From contig NZ_LMOH01000029.1 of the NCBI RefSeq assembly GCF_001423245.1, forward strand, positions 107,501 to 171,500: a DNA stretch of 64,000 nt. Direction: 5' to 3'. Origin of the DNA: Aureimonas sp. Leaf324 (GTDB taxonomy: Bacteria > Pseudomonadota > Alphaproteobacteria > Rhizobiales > Rhizobiaceae). Under the pieces are notes generated by a model, which was not told the origin of the DNA, did no database searches, and saw only the letters and a program-made list of their open reading frames with translations. Both the position numbers and the translations under genes were made by a program. Shown in pieces: positions 26,168 to 35,979 of this stretch (its first letter is position 1; every line of letters begins with the position of its first letter).

Positions 26168-26315
26168 CCGTTTCTCCCTTCAGTTGATGGTCGTCCCGCG
26201 CCGCGCCGTCGTGCGCTGCCTCTGACCCTCATGCGGTCGCGCTTAGGGCTTGTCCAAATCGCAAGGCGCCCGAATTGTGCGTGCGATCGGCGCCCACGCG
26301 CCGGACGGAGGCCCC

Positions 26316-27289
<974 letters not shown>

Positions 27290-27293
<4 letters not shown>

Positions 27294-28051
27294 ACCTCCA
27301 TGCGATCCGCTCGATCTATCTCTTCGAGATGGCGCGCGCCTGGCGCACGCTCCTCCAGAGCATCGTCGCGCCGGTGATCTCGACCTCGCTCTACTTCGTG
27401 GTGTTCGGCTCGGCGATCGGCTCGCGCATGGACGCGATCGAGGGCGTCTCCTACGGCGCCTTCATCGTGCCCGGCCTTATCATGCTCTCGCTTTTGACGC
27501 AGAGCATCTCCAACGCCTCGTTCGGCATCTACTTCCCGAAGTTCACCGGTACGATCTACGAGATCCTGTCGGCGCCTGTCTCGGCGATCGAGATCACCAT
27601 TGCCTATGTCGGGGCGGCGGCGACGAAGTCGGTGATTCTCGGGCTCATCATCCTCGCCACGGCCGCGCTCTTCGTGCCGCTCAAGATCGAGCATCCCGGC
27701 TTCATGCTGGCCTTCCTGGTGCTGACGGCCGTGACCTTCAGCCTCCTCGGCTTCATCATCGGCATCTGGGCGGAAGGGTTCGAGAAGCTGCAGATCGTGC
27801 CGCTCCTGATCGTCACGCCGCTGACCTTCCTCGGCGGCAGCTTCTACTCGATCTCGATGCTGCCGCCGGTCTGGCAGACGGTGACGCTGTTCAACCCGGT
27901 GGTCTATCTGGTCAGCGGCTTCCGCTGGAGCTTCTACGGCACGTCCGACGTCGGCGTCGGCTGGAGCCTCGCGGCGACGCTCGGCTTCATGGTCCTGTGC
28001 GTCGCCGGGATCTGGTGGATCTTCCGCACGGGGTGGCGCATCCGCGCCTGA
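27290..28051 (+). CDS. ABC-2 type exporter, permease (YadH/NodJ-like)
   Basis: 253 residues with six predicted helices, among them [45 protein letters not shown] and [16 protein letters not shown]. The GGSFYSIS...P segment is the family hallmark. It forms the membrane channel for the ATPase encoded in the overlapping upstream gene. The stop is 21 bases from the convergent stop of the next gene. Confidence 0.92.
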
Positions 28052-28072
28052 CCCCGGCGGGTGGCGTCGCCG

Positions 28073-28492
28073 TCAGATCGACGAGACGCCGAGCTGCTTG
28101 AGGAGCCCGAGATTGTCGAGCAGCGCCCAGTGCTCGACGAGCTTGTCGCCCTGGAAGCGGAAGAGGTCCATCACGCCGATGTCGATCGGCTTGCCGGTCG
28201 GCTCCAGCCCCATCAGCTCGCCGCCGTGCGTGCCCTGCACGCGCAGATGGATCAGCACGAGGTCGCCCTCGGCGACGGCGTGGCTAATGGGCAGCTTCAT
28301 GTCGGGAATGCCGGGGTTCAGGACATCGGCGAGCTTGCGCACCCCCTCGATCCCGCGCACCTCGAAGGGCAGGCCGGGATCGTGGCGCACGAAATCGTCG
28401 GCGATGTGGGCCACCCACCAGGCATCGTCATGCGCCAGGAACGCCTTGAAGTAGTCCCTGGCCAGCTGCTTGTTCTCTTCCGGCGTCGCCAT
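28073..28492 (-). CDS. SnoaL-like / ester cyclase family protein
   Basis: 139 residues with an NTF2-like fold: NKQLARDYFKAFLAHDDAWWVAHIADDFVRHDP and the strand pattern GIEGVRKL...GDLVLIHLRVQGTHGGELMGLEPTGKPIDIGVMDLFRFQGDKLVEHWALLD are typical of SnoaL/nuclear-transport-factor-2 proteins. Members are small-molecule isomerases, hydrolases or cyclases, or have no known activity. It is the last gene of a putative catabolic unit starting at the aldehyde dehydrogenase. Confidence 0.8.
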   Translation of the reverse strand: MATPEENKQLARDYFKAFLAHDDAWWVAHIADDFVRHDPGLPFEVRGIEGVRKLADVLNPGIPDMKLPISHAVAEGDLVLIHLRVQGTHGGELMGLEPTGKPIDIGVMDLFRFQGDKLVEHWALLDNLGLLKQLGVSSI

Positions 28493-28522
28493 GTGTCGTC
28501 CTCCCGAGACGGCTCTGTGATG

Positions 28523-29119
28523 TCAAAGGCTGGGTGCGGTCGCCGCGAAGGCGGGGCGATCGGCGACCTTGGCGCGCAGGTCTTCGAGCCGCGGATAGGC
28601 CTCGACCCAGGGCTCGCCGGGAAAGCGCAGGGCGAGGTAGTCGAGGGCGACCACGCTCGCGATCACCGCGATCGACGGCGTGCCGCCGTCGTAGTCCGGC
28701 GGATCGCTCTCCAGCTGGCGCATCCCCTCGACGATCGCGCGCCGGCGCTTGAGGCCGACGCGGTGCTCGCCGAAATTCGGGTCGACCTGCATCCGGTTGG
28801 TGACGATGTTGGCCATGGCGTCGACGACGCCCATCGCGCGGCCTGCCAGACTGATCGTCCGATCCAGGGTGCCGGGCAGCAGCGAGGGCTCCGGCACCTT
28901 GCGCTCCAGCCAGAGGACCACGAGCAGGCTTTCGGTGATCGGCAGGCCTTCGTCGGTCTCGAGCGTCGGCACGCGCGCCGCGCTGTTCAGGGCGAGAAGG
29001 CCCGGATCGTCGCTCCACGGATTGACGATCTCGGTGCCCGAGAGGTCGAACCCCTTTTCGCCGAGCGCGATGCGGGCGATCCGGGCATAGGGCGACGTCG
29101 TATTGGTGAGGATGCGCAT
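28523..29119 (-). CDS. Glutathione S-transferase family protein
   Basis: 198 residues. The N-terminal thioredoxin-like domain begins MRILTNTTSPYARIARIALGEKG, with Ser/Tyr at the usual catalytic place (TSPYAR), and has cis-Pro in ARVPTLET and the glutathione-binding ITESLLVVLWLE. A helical C-terminal domain follows (residues about 85-198). The ATG overlaps the preceding GST gene's stop by one base (29119). Two tandem GSTs beside alcohol and aldehyde dehydrogenases suggest breakdown of an electrophile, with substrate unknown. Confidence 0.85.
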   Translation of the reverse strand: MRILTNTTSPYARIARIALGEKGFDLSGTEIVNPWSDDPGLLALNSAARVPTLETDEGLPITESLLVVLWLERKVPEPSLLPGTLDRTISLAGRAMGVVDAMANIVTNRMQVDPNFGEHRVGLKRRRAIVEGMRQLESDPPDYDGGTPSIAVIASVVALDYLALRFPGEPWVEAYPRLEDLRAKVADRPAFAATAPSL

Positions 29120-30072
29120 CAGGCGGCCTCGGCGGCCAGCGAGTCGGCAGCCTCGTGGGGAATCGCGCTGTAGCCGAAGCGCGGGAAGTGGACGTGGACG
29201 AGCCCGACCAGCTCGTTCTCATGGCGGATCACGATCTCGTCCCGGTCGGCGGTGACGAGGATGCCGTGGATCGGATCATTGGCATCGTCGGACCGGATCG
29301 CAACCGCGTCGCCCGCCTTCAGGCCGCTCGGGTCGTCAAGATCGACGCCTTCGAGCGCGACGGGTTCGGCGGCGCGGGCGATCGCCAGCGCCTCGTCGGC
29401 GCCGAGCGGGCTGCGCGTGCCGTGGCCGAGCGCTGCGACGCGCTCCATCCAGGCGAGGGTCGCGGGATCGAAGGGCAGGAGACGATCCGCCTCCTCGCCC
29501 GCATGTGTGCGCACGAACCAAAGCGGGTGATAGGCGGAGAGGTCGGCGGCCGATACCGCGTCGCCGATCAGGAAGGGACGGCCGTCGCGCAGCATGTCGG
29601 CCAGATGCGTCATCTGGGCGGCGACACGCTGGCGGTTGAGGCCGAGGTCGCGCAGCGAGGCGGCTTTCGAGAAGTCATGCCGCATGAAGGCGATGCGGTC
29701 CTCGATGAACTCGGGCGGCACGCCGTCGCCGATGATCGAGGTCGCGATCGAAGCGGCGGGGATGAAGGTCGTCGTGTCGGCCCACCAGGACAGGACGGCG
29801 GCCAGGCCCGTCTGCCCACCGGGATAGAGCGTCGGTTCGGGGTAGCGGCGTTCGAGCTCGCGGAAGATGAGGAGCGTGTCGCAGTAGACGTCGGCGCCGA
29901 TCTGCAGCACCGGCGAGCGGCGATAGCCCGCCGTCAGCGGCACGGTGTCGGGCCGCGGCGGCCAGATCGGCGTCTCCACCGAGCGCCAGGCCAGCCCCTT
30001 GTGCCCGAAGGCGAGACGGACCTTCTCGCCGAACGGGGACAGGTCGTAGTGATGCAGGATCGGCTGGTCCAT
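29119..30072 (-). CDS. Glutathione S-transferase family protein with C-terminal extension
   Basis: 317 residues, about 100 longer than a simple GST. The thioredoxin-like N-domain reads YDLSPFGEKVRLAFGHKGL, with Ser-Pro-Phe at the catalytic turn and cis-Pro in YRRSPVLQIG. The helical domain continues to about residue 225. The last 90 residues form a beta-rich module (LKAGDAVAIRSDDANDPIHGILVTADRDEIVIRHE). Such extended GST-like proteins are common in proteobacteria but their reactions are mostly unknown. One-base overlap with the next GST shows coupling. Confidence 0.82.
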   Translation of the reverse strand: MDQPILHHYDLSPFGEKVRLAFGHKGLAWRSVETPIWPPRPDTVPLTAGYRRSPVLQIGADVYCDTLLIFRELERRYPEPTLYPGGQTGLAAVLSWWADTTTFIPAASIATSIIGDGVPPEFIEDRIAFMRHDFSKAASLRDLGLNRQRVAAQMTHLADMLRDGRPFLIGDAVSAADLSAYHPLWFVRTHAGEEADRLLPFDPATLAWMERVAALGHGTRSPLGADEALAIARAAEPVALEGVDLDDPSGLKAGDAVAIRSDDANDPIHGILVTADRDEIVIRHENELVGLVHVHFPRFGYSAIPHEAADSLAAEAA

Positions 30073-30115
30073 GGCGACGTTCCTCCCGAGAACGCGTTTC
30101 GAAGATGACGGGGCC

Positions 30116-31321
30116 TCAGACGAGGCAGCGCCGGAAGATGGCCTCGGCCTGCCCGACCGTCATCTTGCGGGCCGAGGGGCAGGCGATCACGGTGTGGTCG
30201 TTGGCGGTGGCCGGGTCGAAGTCGCGAGCGGCGATGCCGGCATAGAGGCCCGGCACCGCGCGCTGCGCCATCTCGCGCACACGCTCCTCGGGCAACTGCT
30301 CGCGCGTGAAATGCTCGGGGAAGCCGATGTCGCGGTAGAGCGAGCGGATCGCCTCCGCGCAGGCTTCGATCATCTCGGGCCGCGACAGGCCGGCGGTCTC
30401 GACCTCCAAGGCTTCCGCGAGCGGCTTCACCTTGTGGGGCAGGACGGCGAGGTTGAAGGCCGTCACATGCGGCAGGAGAACGCCGACGCCATAGGGATGG
30501 GGCAGGTCGAGATGGCCCTCGAGCGGCAGCGACAGGGCGTGGCCGTGGCCGAGCCGGGCGTTGCCGCAGGCGATGTTGGCCATGCAGGAGGCCACGAGAT
30601 TGTCCTCGCGAGCGCGCTCGTCGTCGGAATTGATCGAGGCGCGCAGCGACCCGTACTGGAGGCGCACGGCCGCGATCGCCAGCGCATCGGTGATCGGCGA
30701 GCCGATGGCGCTGAAATAGGCCTCGACGGCATGGGTCAGCGCGTCGACCGCCGGCAGCGCCGCCACGCGCATCGGCAGCGAGCGCAGCGTCACGGGATCG
30801 AGGATCGCCGCATCCGGGAAGCTGAGCGGTCCGCCGCCGAGAAGCTTCAGGTGGCGCTCCTCGTCCTTGACGATGGTCCACTGCGAGACCTCGGAGCCCG
30901 AGCCGGCCGTGGTCGGCACCATGATCATCGGAAGCGCGCGCTTGTCGAAGCGGCCGACGCCGGTGCACTCGGCCATCGGCTTGTCGTTGGTCGCCACGAT
31001 CGCGATGCCCTTGCCAGTGCACATCACCGAGCCGCCGCCGATGCACACGACCCCGTCGATGCCCTCGCGCCGGACGCGCGCGCCCTCCGTGTCGATATGC
31101 GAGCAGCGCGCATCGATGCCGCAGTCGTCGAAGCGGGCGGTGGTGATGCCGGCCGCTTCCAGCGCTGCGATCGCCTCCGCGTGGAACGGCTGCTGCGAGA
31201 TCACCGGGTCCGACACGACGAGGACGCGGCTCATCGTCAGCTCGCGCGCGAGCGCCCCGATCGTGGCGAGCGAGCCCTGGCCGGCGACGACGCGCGTCGG
31301 CATGTAGAAATGGCTGATCAA
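30116..31321 (-). CDS. Iron-containing alcohol dehydrogenase
   Basis: 401 residues of the Fe-ADH superfamily, which includes lactaldehyde, hydroxybutyrate and maleylacetate reductases. NAD-binding: GVVCIGGGSVMCTGKGIAI and PTTAGSGSEVSQW. Metal ligands: Asp and His in PAVDALTHAVEAYFS, and His residues in GHGHALSLPLEGHLDLPHPYG. No ATG precedes the conserved start; a TTG at 31321 (LISHFYMPTRVVAGQG) has GGGAGGA at proper distance and I choose it. It follows the aldehyde dehydrogenase by 126 bases that hold a stem-loop (31377-31400). It probably interconverts an alcohol and aldehyde feeding or fed by that enzyme. Confidence 0.88.
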   Translation of the reverse strand: MISHFYMPTRVVAGQGSLATIGALARELTMSRVLVVSDPVISQQPFHAEAIAALEAAGITTARFDDCGIDARCSHIDTEGARVRREGIDGVVCIGGGSVMCTGKGIAIVATNDKPMAECTGVGRFDKRALPMIMVPTTAGSGSEVSQWTIVKDEERHLKLLGGGPLSFPDAAILDPVTLRSLPMRVAALPAVDALTHAVEAYFSAIGSPITDALAIAAVRLQYGSLRASINSDDERAREDNLVASCMANIACGNARLGHGHALSLPLEGHLDLPHPYGVGVLLPHVTAFNLAVLPHKVKPLAEALEVETAGLSRPEMIEACAEAIRSLYRDIGFPEHFTREQLPEERVREMAQRAVPGLYAGIAARDFDPATANDHTVIACPSARKMTVGQAEAIFRRCLV

Positions 31322-31447
31322 CGACGTTTCCTCCCGAAGCGCCGAGGCGGGTCTGGCCGCCGGTCGGATCGAAGATGGCGCGGCGGCCGAGGGCCGCGCC
31401 AATAGGGCTTTTGTGGAGCCGCTATCGCCGCACCCTATGGCGCGCGA

Positions 31448-32914
31448 TCAGCCGTGCTTGATGATCGTGGTGCGGATCGTCGAGATGTCGTGGAGGGCCG
31501 CAAAGCCCTTCTCGCGCCCGTGGCCGGACTTCTTCATACCGCCGAAGGGCAGCTCGATGCCGCCGCCCGCGCCGAAAGCGTTGATGTAGACCTGCCCCGC
31601 CTTGATGCCGCGCGAGACGCGAACGGCGCGGTTGCCGTCGTGCGACCAGACGGCGGCCATCAGGCCGTAGTCCGTGCCGTTGGCAAGGCGCACGGCGTCC
31701 GCCTCGTCCTCGAAGGGGAGAACGGACAGCACCGGGCCGAAGACCTCCTTGTTCGCCAGCTCGTTGCCGCGCGGCACCGGGCCGTAGATGCGCGGCGCCA
31801 CGAAGAAGCCGCCGTCCGGCACGCCGGCGGCGATCGTGCCGCTGGCGAGCACCGGGACCGAACCCTCCTCGGCACGAGCGAAGAAGCCCTCGATGCGCTT
31901 CTTCTGGGTGGCGTTGATCACCGGACCGAGGTCGCGGTCCATCTCGGGCGTGCCGGCGACGAGCTTGCCGAACCGATCGGCGAGCGCGGTGACGACCCGC
32001 TCGTAGGCGGCCTTCTCGACGAGGACGCGCGAGCCGGCCGAGCAGGTCTGCCCGGCGTTCTGCACCATGGTGTTGGCGATCACGCTTGCGGCCGTGTCGA
32101 GGTCGGCGTCGCCGAACACGACATGCGGGCTCTTGCCGCCGAGCTCGAGCGTGCAGCCGATGTGGTTGCGCGCGGCCGCCGTCTGGATCAGCGTACCGAC
32201 CTCGGGCGAGCCGGTGAAGGAGATGAAGTCGATGTCGGGATGGCCGGAGAGCGCCGCGCCGGCCTCCTCGCCGAGCCCCGGCACCACGGCGATGGCCCCT
32301 TCGGGAAAGCCCACCTCGGCCATGAGTTCGGCAAGGCGCAGCGGAGTGAGGCAGGCGTCCTCGGCCGGTTTGACGACGCAGGCATTGCCCATCGCGAGCG
32401 CCGGGCCGACCGTGCGCCCGAACATCTGCGCAGGGTAGTTCCAGGGAATGACGTGGGCGGTGACGCCGAAGGGGACGCGCTCGGTGGTGACGAAATAGCC
32501 CGGCAGGAAGGGGATCGTCTCGCCGTGAACCTTGTCGGCCGCGCCGCCGTAGAACTCGAAATAGCGGGCCGTGGCGACCATGTCCGCCCGCGCCTGCTTC
32601 ATCGGCTTGCCGGTGTCGCGCGCCTCGAGGCGGGCGAGGTCTTCGGCGTTGGCCTCGATCGCGAGGGCGAGCTTCGTTAGGAGCCGGCCGCGCTCGGTCG
32701 CCGACATCCGGCCCCAGGCTCCGCCTTCGGCCGCCTTGCGCGCCGCCTTAACCGCGCGGTCGACATCCTCCGCGCCGCCGGCGGCGATCTCGGCGAAGAC
32801 GACGCCTTCGGCCGGCGCGACCACGGGGAGGGTGCGCCCGTTCGCAGGCTTATGCCAGCGGTTGTCGATGAAGACGCCCTTGGCGGCCTCGGGGGCTTTG
32901 GTGTGAGCGTTCAT
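31448..32914 (-). CDS. Aldehyde dehydrogenase (NAD(P)-dependent)
   Basis: 488 residues of the ALDH superfamily: the N-terminal VTAHVIPWNYPAQMFGRTVGPALAMGN region, the catalytic Glu in LELGGKSPHVVF, and the catalytic Cys in QNAGQTCSAGSRVLVEKAAYERV. EVFGPVLSVLPFEDEADAVRLAN and PFGGMKKSGHGREKG complete the set. Start ATG 32914 is fixed by GGAGACC upstream and by protein length; the open frame beyond it is unsupported. It is the first gene of the run ALDH, Fe-ADH, GST, GST, SnoaL, behind an inverted repeat and a LysR gene. The substrate is not evident. Confidence 0.92.
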   Translation of the reverse strand: MNAHTKAPEAAKGVFIDNRWHKPANGRTLPVVAPAEGVVFAEIAAGGAEDVDRAVKAARKAAEGGAWGRMSATERGRLLTKLALAIEANAEDLARLEARDTGKPMKQARADMVATARYFEFYGGAADKVHGETIPFLPGYFVTTERVPFGVTAHVIPWNYPAQMFGRTVGPALAMGNACVVKPAEDACLTPLRLAELMAEVGFPEGAIAVVPGLGEEAGAALSGHPDIDFISFTGSPEVGTLIQTAAARNHIGCTLELGGKSPHVVFGDADLDTAASVIANTMVQNAGQTCSAGSRVLVEKAAYERVVTALADRFGKLVAGTPEMDRDLGPVINATQKKRIEGFFARAEEGSVPVLASGTIAAGVPDGGFFVAPRIYGPVPRGNELANKEVFGPVLSVLPFEDEADAVRLANGTDYGLMAAVWSHDGNRAVRVSRGIKAGQVYINAFGAGGGIELPFGGMKKSGHGREKGFAALHDISTIRTTIIKHG

Positions 32915-33072
32915 GAAGGTCTCCTCGCCACGGCGCGACAGGGGAGGCGGATGCATCCGGCAGCGAGCGCTCTCGCTCCAGCCACCCTCCTCGAACGCGT
33001 CCGCCCGTTCGGTGTCGCAGGAGGATATCGGCCGCGGCGGGCACGCTGCCCAACACAGTTTTGCGCGACCTC

Positions 33073-33091
33073 GCATAGGCTTCCCCTATGC
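33073..33091. promoter_or_regulatory. LysR-type inverted repeat upstream of the aldehyde dehydrogenase operon
   Basis: GCATAGG-N5-CCTATGC is a perfect 7-bp inverted repeat containing the ATAG-N7-CTAT (T-N11-A) layout of LysR-family sites. It lies between the LysR stop and the ALDH start, about 160 bases upstream of the latter, and is the best candidate binding site for that regulator. Confidence 0.55.
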
Positions 33092-33108
33092 CCGGCCCGG
33101 TGTGGCGG

Positions 33109-34056
33109 CTAGCTGCTGACCCGCATCTGCGCGCCGCTCCATTCGCCCGAGCGGACGAGGTCGCGCAGCGTCTGCCGGCACAGCTTCTCCACAGCCTGCA
33201 CGGCGTGCGACAGCGGTCGGTCGATCGGCTCGACGAGGTGGACCGTGCGCAGGAAGGCCGGCTCGAACGGCCAAGCCCGGATCGCCCCGCCCTCGGTCTC
33301 GCGACGGATCGCGTGGGCGGGAAGCACGGAATAGCCGAGACCCTTCTCGACCAGCGACTTGATCGCGCCGTAGGCGTCGATCTCGATGGCGGCGGCGAGA
33401 CGCGTTCCCTCGGTGGCCGCCCGTTCGTCGAGAAGGTCCCGAAGCCCGTGGCCGGGGCTCGGCAGGATCAGCGGCAGGCCTGCCAGCAGCGAGTCCGGAA
33501 CAGGCGACCCCGAGGGGGGAAGCGCCGCCGTGTCGGGGTCGGCTGCCGGGCCGAAGAGGTGGAGCGCCTCCGACAGGAGGCCGATGGAGCGCAGGCCTCG
33601 ATCCTCGACGAAGGCGTAGAGAAGGCCGAGATCGACGCGGCCGAGCCGCAGCCAGTCGAGGACGTATCCGCTCATCGCCTCGGCGATGCGCAGCTTGACC
33701 TTCGGCAGGCGTTCCTGCGCGGCCAGAACGAGCGGAACGCCGAGCACCTGCGCGATCGAGGAGGGAAGACCCAGCCGCACCTCGCCCGCCGGCTCGGCGC
33801 CGCTGCCGCGGATCTCGCGCTCGGCCTCCTCGAACTGCGCGACGATGGCGCGCGCATTGCGCAGGAGGATCTCGCCCGCTTCCGTCGGCTGCACGCCCTG
33901 TGCGGTGCGGAAGAGGAGCGGCACGCCGAGATCGGCTTCCATGTTGCGCACATGAAGGCTCAGCGAGGGCTGCGCGATGTTGAGACGCCCCGAGGCGCGC
34001 GAGATCGAGCCGCTTTCCACGATGGCGACGAAGTATCGAAGCTGCCTGACGTCCAC
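33109..34056 (-). CDS. LysR family transcriptional regulator
   Basis: 315 residues: N-terminal winged HTH (MDVRQLRYFVAIVESGSISRASGRLNIAQPSLSLHVRNMEADLGVPLLFRT), then a periplasmic-binding-protein-like effector domain (residues about 90-300, from VRLGLPSSIAQVLGVPLV). The N-terminus and PSSIAQ...LAGLPLILPSPGHGLRDLLDE resemble the Nac/CysB-like group. It is encoded just upstream of the ALDH operon on the same strand rather than divergently, with an inverted-repeat site between. Probable activator of that operon. Confidence 0.9.
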   Translation of the reverse strand: MDVRQLRYFVAIVESGSISRASGRLNIAQPSLSLHVRNMEADLGVPLLFRTAQGVQPTEAGEILLRNARAIVAQFEEAEREIRGSGAEPAGEVRLGLPSSIAQVLGVPLVLAAQERLPKVKLRIAEAMSGYVLDWLRLGRVDLGLLYAFVEDRGLRSIGLLSEALHLFGPAADPDTAALPPSGSPVPDSLLAGLPLILPSPGHGLRDLLDERAATEGTRLAAAIEIDAYGAIKSLVEKGLGYSVLPAHAIRRETEGGAIRAWPFEPAFLRTVHLVEPIDRPLSHAVQAVEKLCRQTLRDLVRSGEWSGAQMRVSS

Positions 34057-34132
34057 GCGCGAATCCTCCTGAATTGAGGATAGCCGCTCGCCCGATCGCC
34101 GTCACCGCAGGGGAATGCCGCACGCAAAAAAG

Positions 34133-34158
34133 GGCCGCCGCACCAAGGTGCGGCGGCC
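34133..34158 (-). terminator. Terminator of the VPVPG-repeat protein gene
   Basis: A perfect 12-bp stem GGCCGCCGCACC/GGTGCGGCGGCC with a 2-base loop. On the minus strand it is followed directly by a run of seven pyrimidines, mostly T (A-run at 34126-34131 on plus). Nineteen bases downstream of the gene's stop; a strong intrinsic terminator. Confidence 0.85.
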
Positions 34159-34177
34159 TTTACGTTCGGACGAAGAC

Positions 34178-34561
34178 TTAGTTCGCGGGGGCGACGGAGT
34201 CGTCACCTGCGCTGGTGCCCGGGACAGGAACCGACGAGTCACGCGGAACTGGCGTTGCATCCCGCGGGACGACGACCGTGCTGGCGGCCTCGGCGTCGAT
34301 CGCCGAGCCGATGCCCGACGTGTTGCCCGGGACCGGGATCGAGCTGGTGGCGGCGTCGGTCGAGGCCGGCGGCGCATCGCGCGTCGTCGTCACCTTCGAA
34401 GCCTGGTCGGCCGGAATGACGCTGTCGAGGCCAGCGCTGGTGCCCGGCACCGGGACCGACGAAGAATTCTGCGGGGTGTCGACCGACGGAGCGGACTGCG
34501 CGAGCGCAGCCCCGCTCGTCAGGGCGAGGGCGGACACGGCGGCGAGGATGGTGAGTTTCAT
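34178..34561 (-). CDS. Secreted repeat protein with three VPVPG units
   Basis: 127 residues, no known family. A clear signal peptide (MKLTILAAVSALALTSGAALAQ) is followed by a Ser/Thr/Ala/Asp-rich, low-complexity mature protein without Cys. Three imperfect 20-residue repeats begin SSVPVPGTSAGLDSV, SSIPVPGNTSGIGSA and SSVPVPGTSAGDDSV; the middle one has an inserted Thr. AAGGA precedes the ATG at 34561. It has its own terminator and a long upstream region. Expected to be unfolded in the periplasm or outside the cell. Confidence 0.75.
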   Translation of the reverse strand: MKLTILAAVSALALTSGAALAQSAPSVDTPQNSSSVPVPGTSAGLDSVIPADQASKVTTTRDAPPASTDAATSSIPVPGNTSGIGSAIDAEAASTVVVPRDATPVPRDSSVPVPGTSAGDDSVAPAN

Positions 34562-34909
34562 GGAGCGATCCTTTCGTTTGCCGAATAAGCAAATGGGAGG
34601 GCTCCGCGTTCCCATCGCGTGCGAGATTATTTCAAAAATATGGCGCGCGGCGCTCTCCGAGGTTCCGCAGCGTCAGATTTCCTCGTCGTCATAGCGATCC
34701 GAGAGCGGGCCGCGGCCACTTCCAAGCCAAGCGAATGCGACCGTCAGGTACGCGCGAGACGGGTGGGATGCCCGGCCGAATCGTGCCATCGTGCGCCCGC
34801 GCCGGCCGGGAGGAGACAGGCCGCGCGCGTGTCCGTCAGCGCCGCCGCACCGCCCGTTCGCGGTGGCGGCAGCCGGCGGCCGCCGCTTCGCAGGGGAGGA
34901 CGACACGCT
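34562..34909. other. 348-base intergenic region without a convincing gene
   Basis: It holds the divergent control regions of the repeat protein (minus) and the sugar isomerase (plus). The left part is AT-richer (TTATTTCAAAAATATGG near 34626-34642), as expected for promoters. A frame continuous with the isomerase crosses it but codes a low-complexity Arg/Ala/Pro stretch, so I do not call it. GGGGAGGA at 34894-34901 is the isomerase ribosome site. Nothing else is recognised. Confidence 0.6.
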
Positions 34910-35968
34910 ATGAAGACCATCAAGGGACCAGGCATCTTTCTGGCGCAGTTCGCCGGGGACGAGGCGCCCTTCAATTCCTTCGACGCGATCTGCGGCTGGG
35001 CCGCCGGGCACGGCTACAAGGGCGTGCAGATCCCGACCTGGGACGCCCGCCTCTTCGATCTCGAGCGCGCGTCGCAATCCAAGGACTACTGCGACGAGAT
35101 CGCCGGTGTCGCCGCCCGCCATGGTCTCGCGATCACCGAGCTGTCCACCCACCTCCAGGGCCAGCTCGTCGCCGTCCACCCGGCCTACGACGAGGCCTTC
35201 GACGGCTTCGCAGCGCCCCATGTGCGCGGCAATCCGAAGGCCCGGCAGGAATGGGCGACCGACCAGGTGAAGCGGGCGCTGACCGCCTCGCGCCATCTCG
35301 GCCTCCGGGCGCACGCGACCTTTTCCGGCGCGCTCGCCTGGCCCTTCGTCTACCCCTGGCCGCAGCGGCCGGCCGGCCTCGTCGAGACCGCGTTCGACGA
35401 ACTGGCGCGCCGCTGGACGCCGATCCTCGACCATGCGGAGACCGAGGGCGTCGACATCGCCTACGAGATCCATCCCGGCGAGGACCTCCACGACGGCGCG
35501 TCCTACGAGATGTTCCTGGAGCGCACGGGCAACCACGCCCGCGCCAACCTTCTCTACGATCCCTCGCATTTCGTCCTGCAGGGGCTCGACTACCTCGCCT
35601 ATATCGACATCTACCACGAGCGCATCCGCGCTTTTCACGCCAAGGACGCCGAGTTTAACCCGACCGGGCGCCAGGGCGTCTACGGCGGCTTCCAGTCCTG
35701 GACCGACCGGGCCGGCCGCTTCCGCTCGCTCGGCGACGGGCAGGTCGACTTCTCCGGCGTCTTCTCCAAGCTTACGCAATACGGCTTCGACGGCTGGGCG
35801 GTGCTGGAATGGGAATGCGCGCTGAAGCATCCCGAGCAGGGCGCGGCCGAGGGGGCGCCCTTCATCGCCGCCCATATCATCCGCGTGACCGAGCGCGCCT
35901 TCGACGATTTTGCCGCCGGCGGCACCGACGACGCCGCGAACCGTCGCATGCTCGGCCTCGACGCTTAA
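34910..35968 (+). CDS. Sugar phosphate isomerase/epimerase family protein (TIM barrel)
   Basis: 352 residues of the xylose-isomerase-like AP-endonuclease 2 barrel family. Expected metal and active-site positions are visible: YEIHPGEDLHDG, LLYDPSHFVLQGLDYLAYI, RIRAFHAKDAEF and VLEWECALKHPEQGA. Start ATG 34910 follows GGGGAGGA. It is 11 bases from the Gfo/Idh/MocA gene and upstream of a ribose-type importer, a combination typical of inositol or oxidised-sugar catabolism; the actual sugar is unknown. Confidence 0.88.
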   Translation: MKTIKGPGIFLAQFAGDEAPFNSFDAICGWAAGHGYKGVQIPTWDARLFDLERASQSKDYCDEIAGVAARHGLAITELSTHLQGQLVAVHPAYDEAFDGFAAPHVRGNPKARQEWATDQVKRALTASRHLGLRAHATFSGALAWPFVYPWPQRPAGLVETAFDELARRWTPILDHAETEGVDIAYEIHPGEDLHDGASYEMFLERTGNHARANLLYDPSHFVLQGLDYLAYIDIYHERIRAFHAKDAEFNPTGRQGVYGGFQSWTDRAGRFRSLGDGQVDFSGVFSKLTQYGFDGWAVLEWECALKHPEQGAAEGAPFIAAHIIRVTERAFDDFAAGGTDDAANRRMLGLDA

Positions 35969-35979
35969 GGAGACGCAAC

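Noticed and set aside
31377..31400. Terminator between aldehyde dehydrogenase and Fe-ADH
   Set aside because: GGCGCGGC/GCCGCGCC forms a stem, but no T-run follows on the minus strand, so I treat it as an intercistronic hairpin at most.
34619..34909. An N-terminal extension of the sugar isomerase from a GTG at 34619
   Set aside because: The extra 97 codons are low-complexity Arg/Pro/Ala, unlike the family, and a strong ribosome site lies just before ATG 34910.
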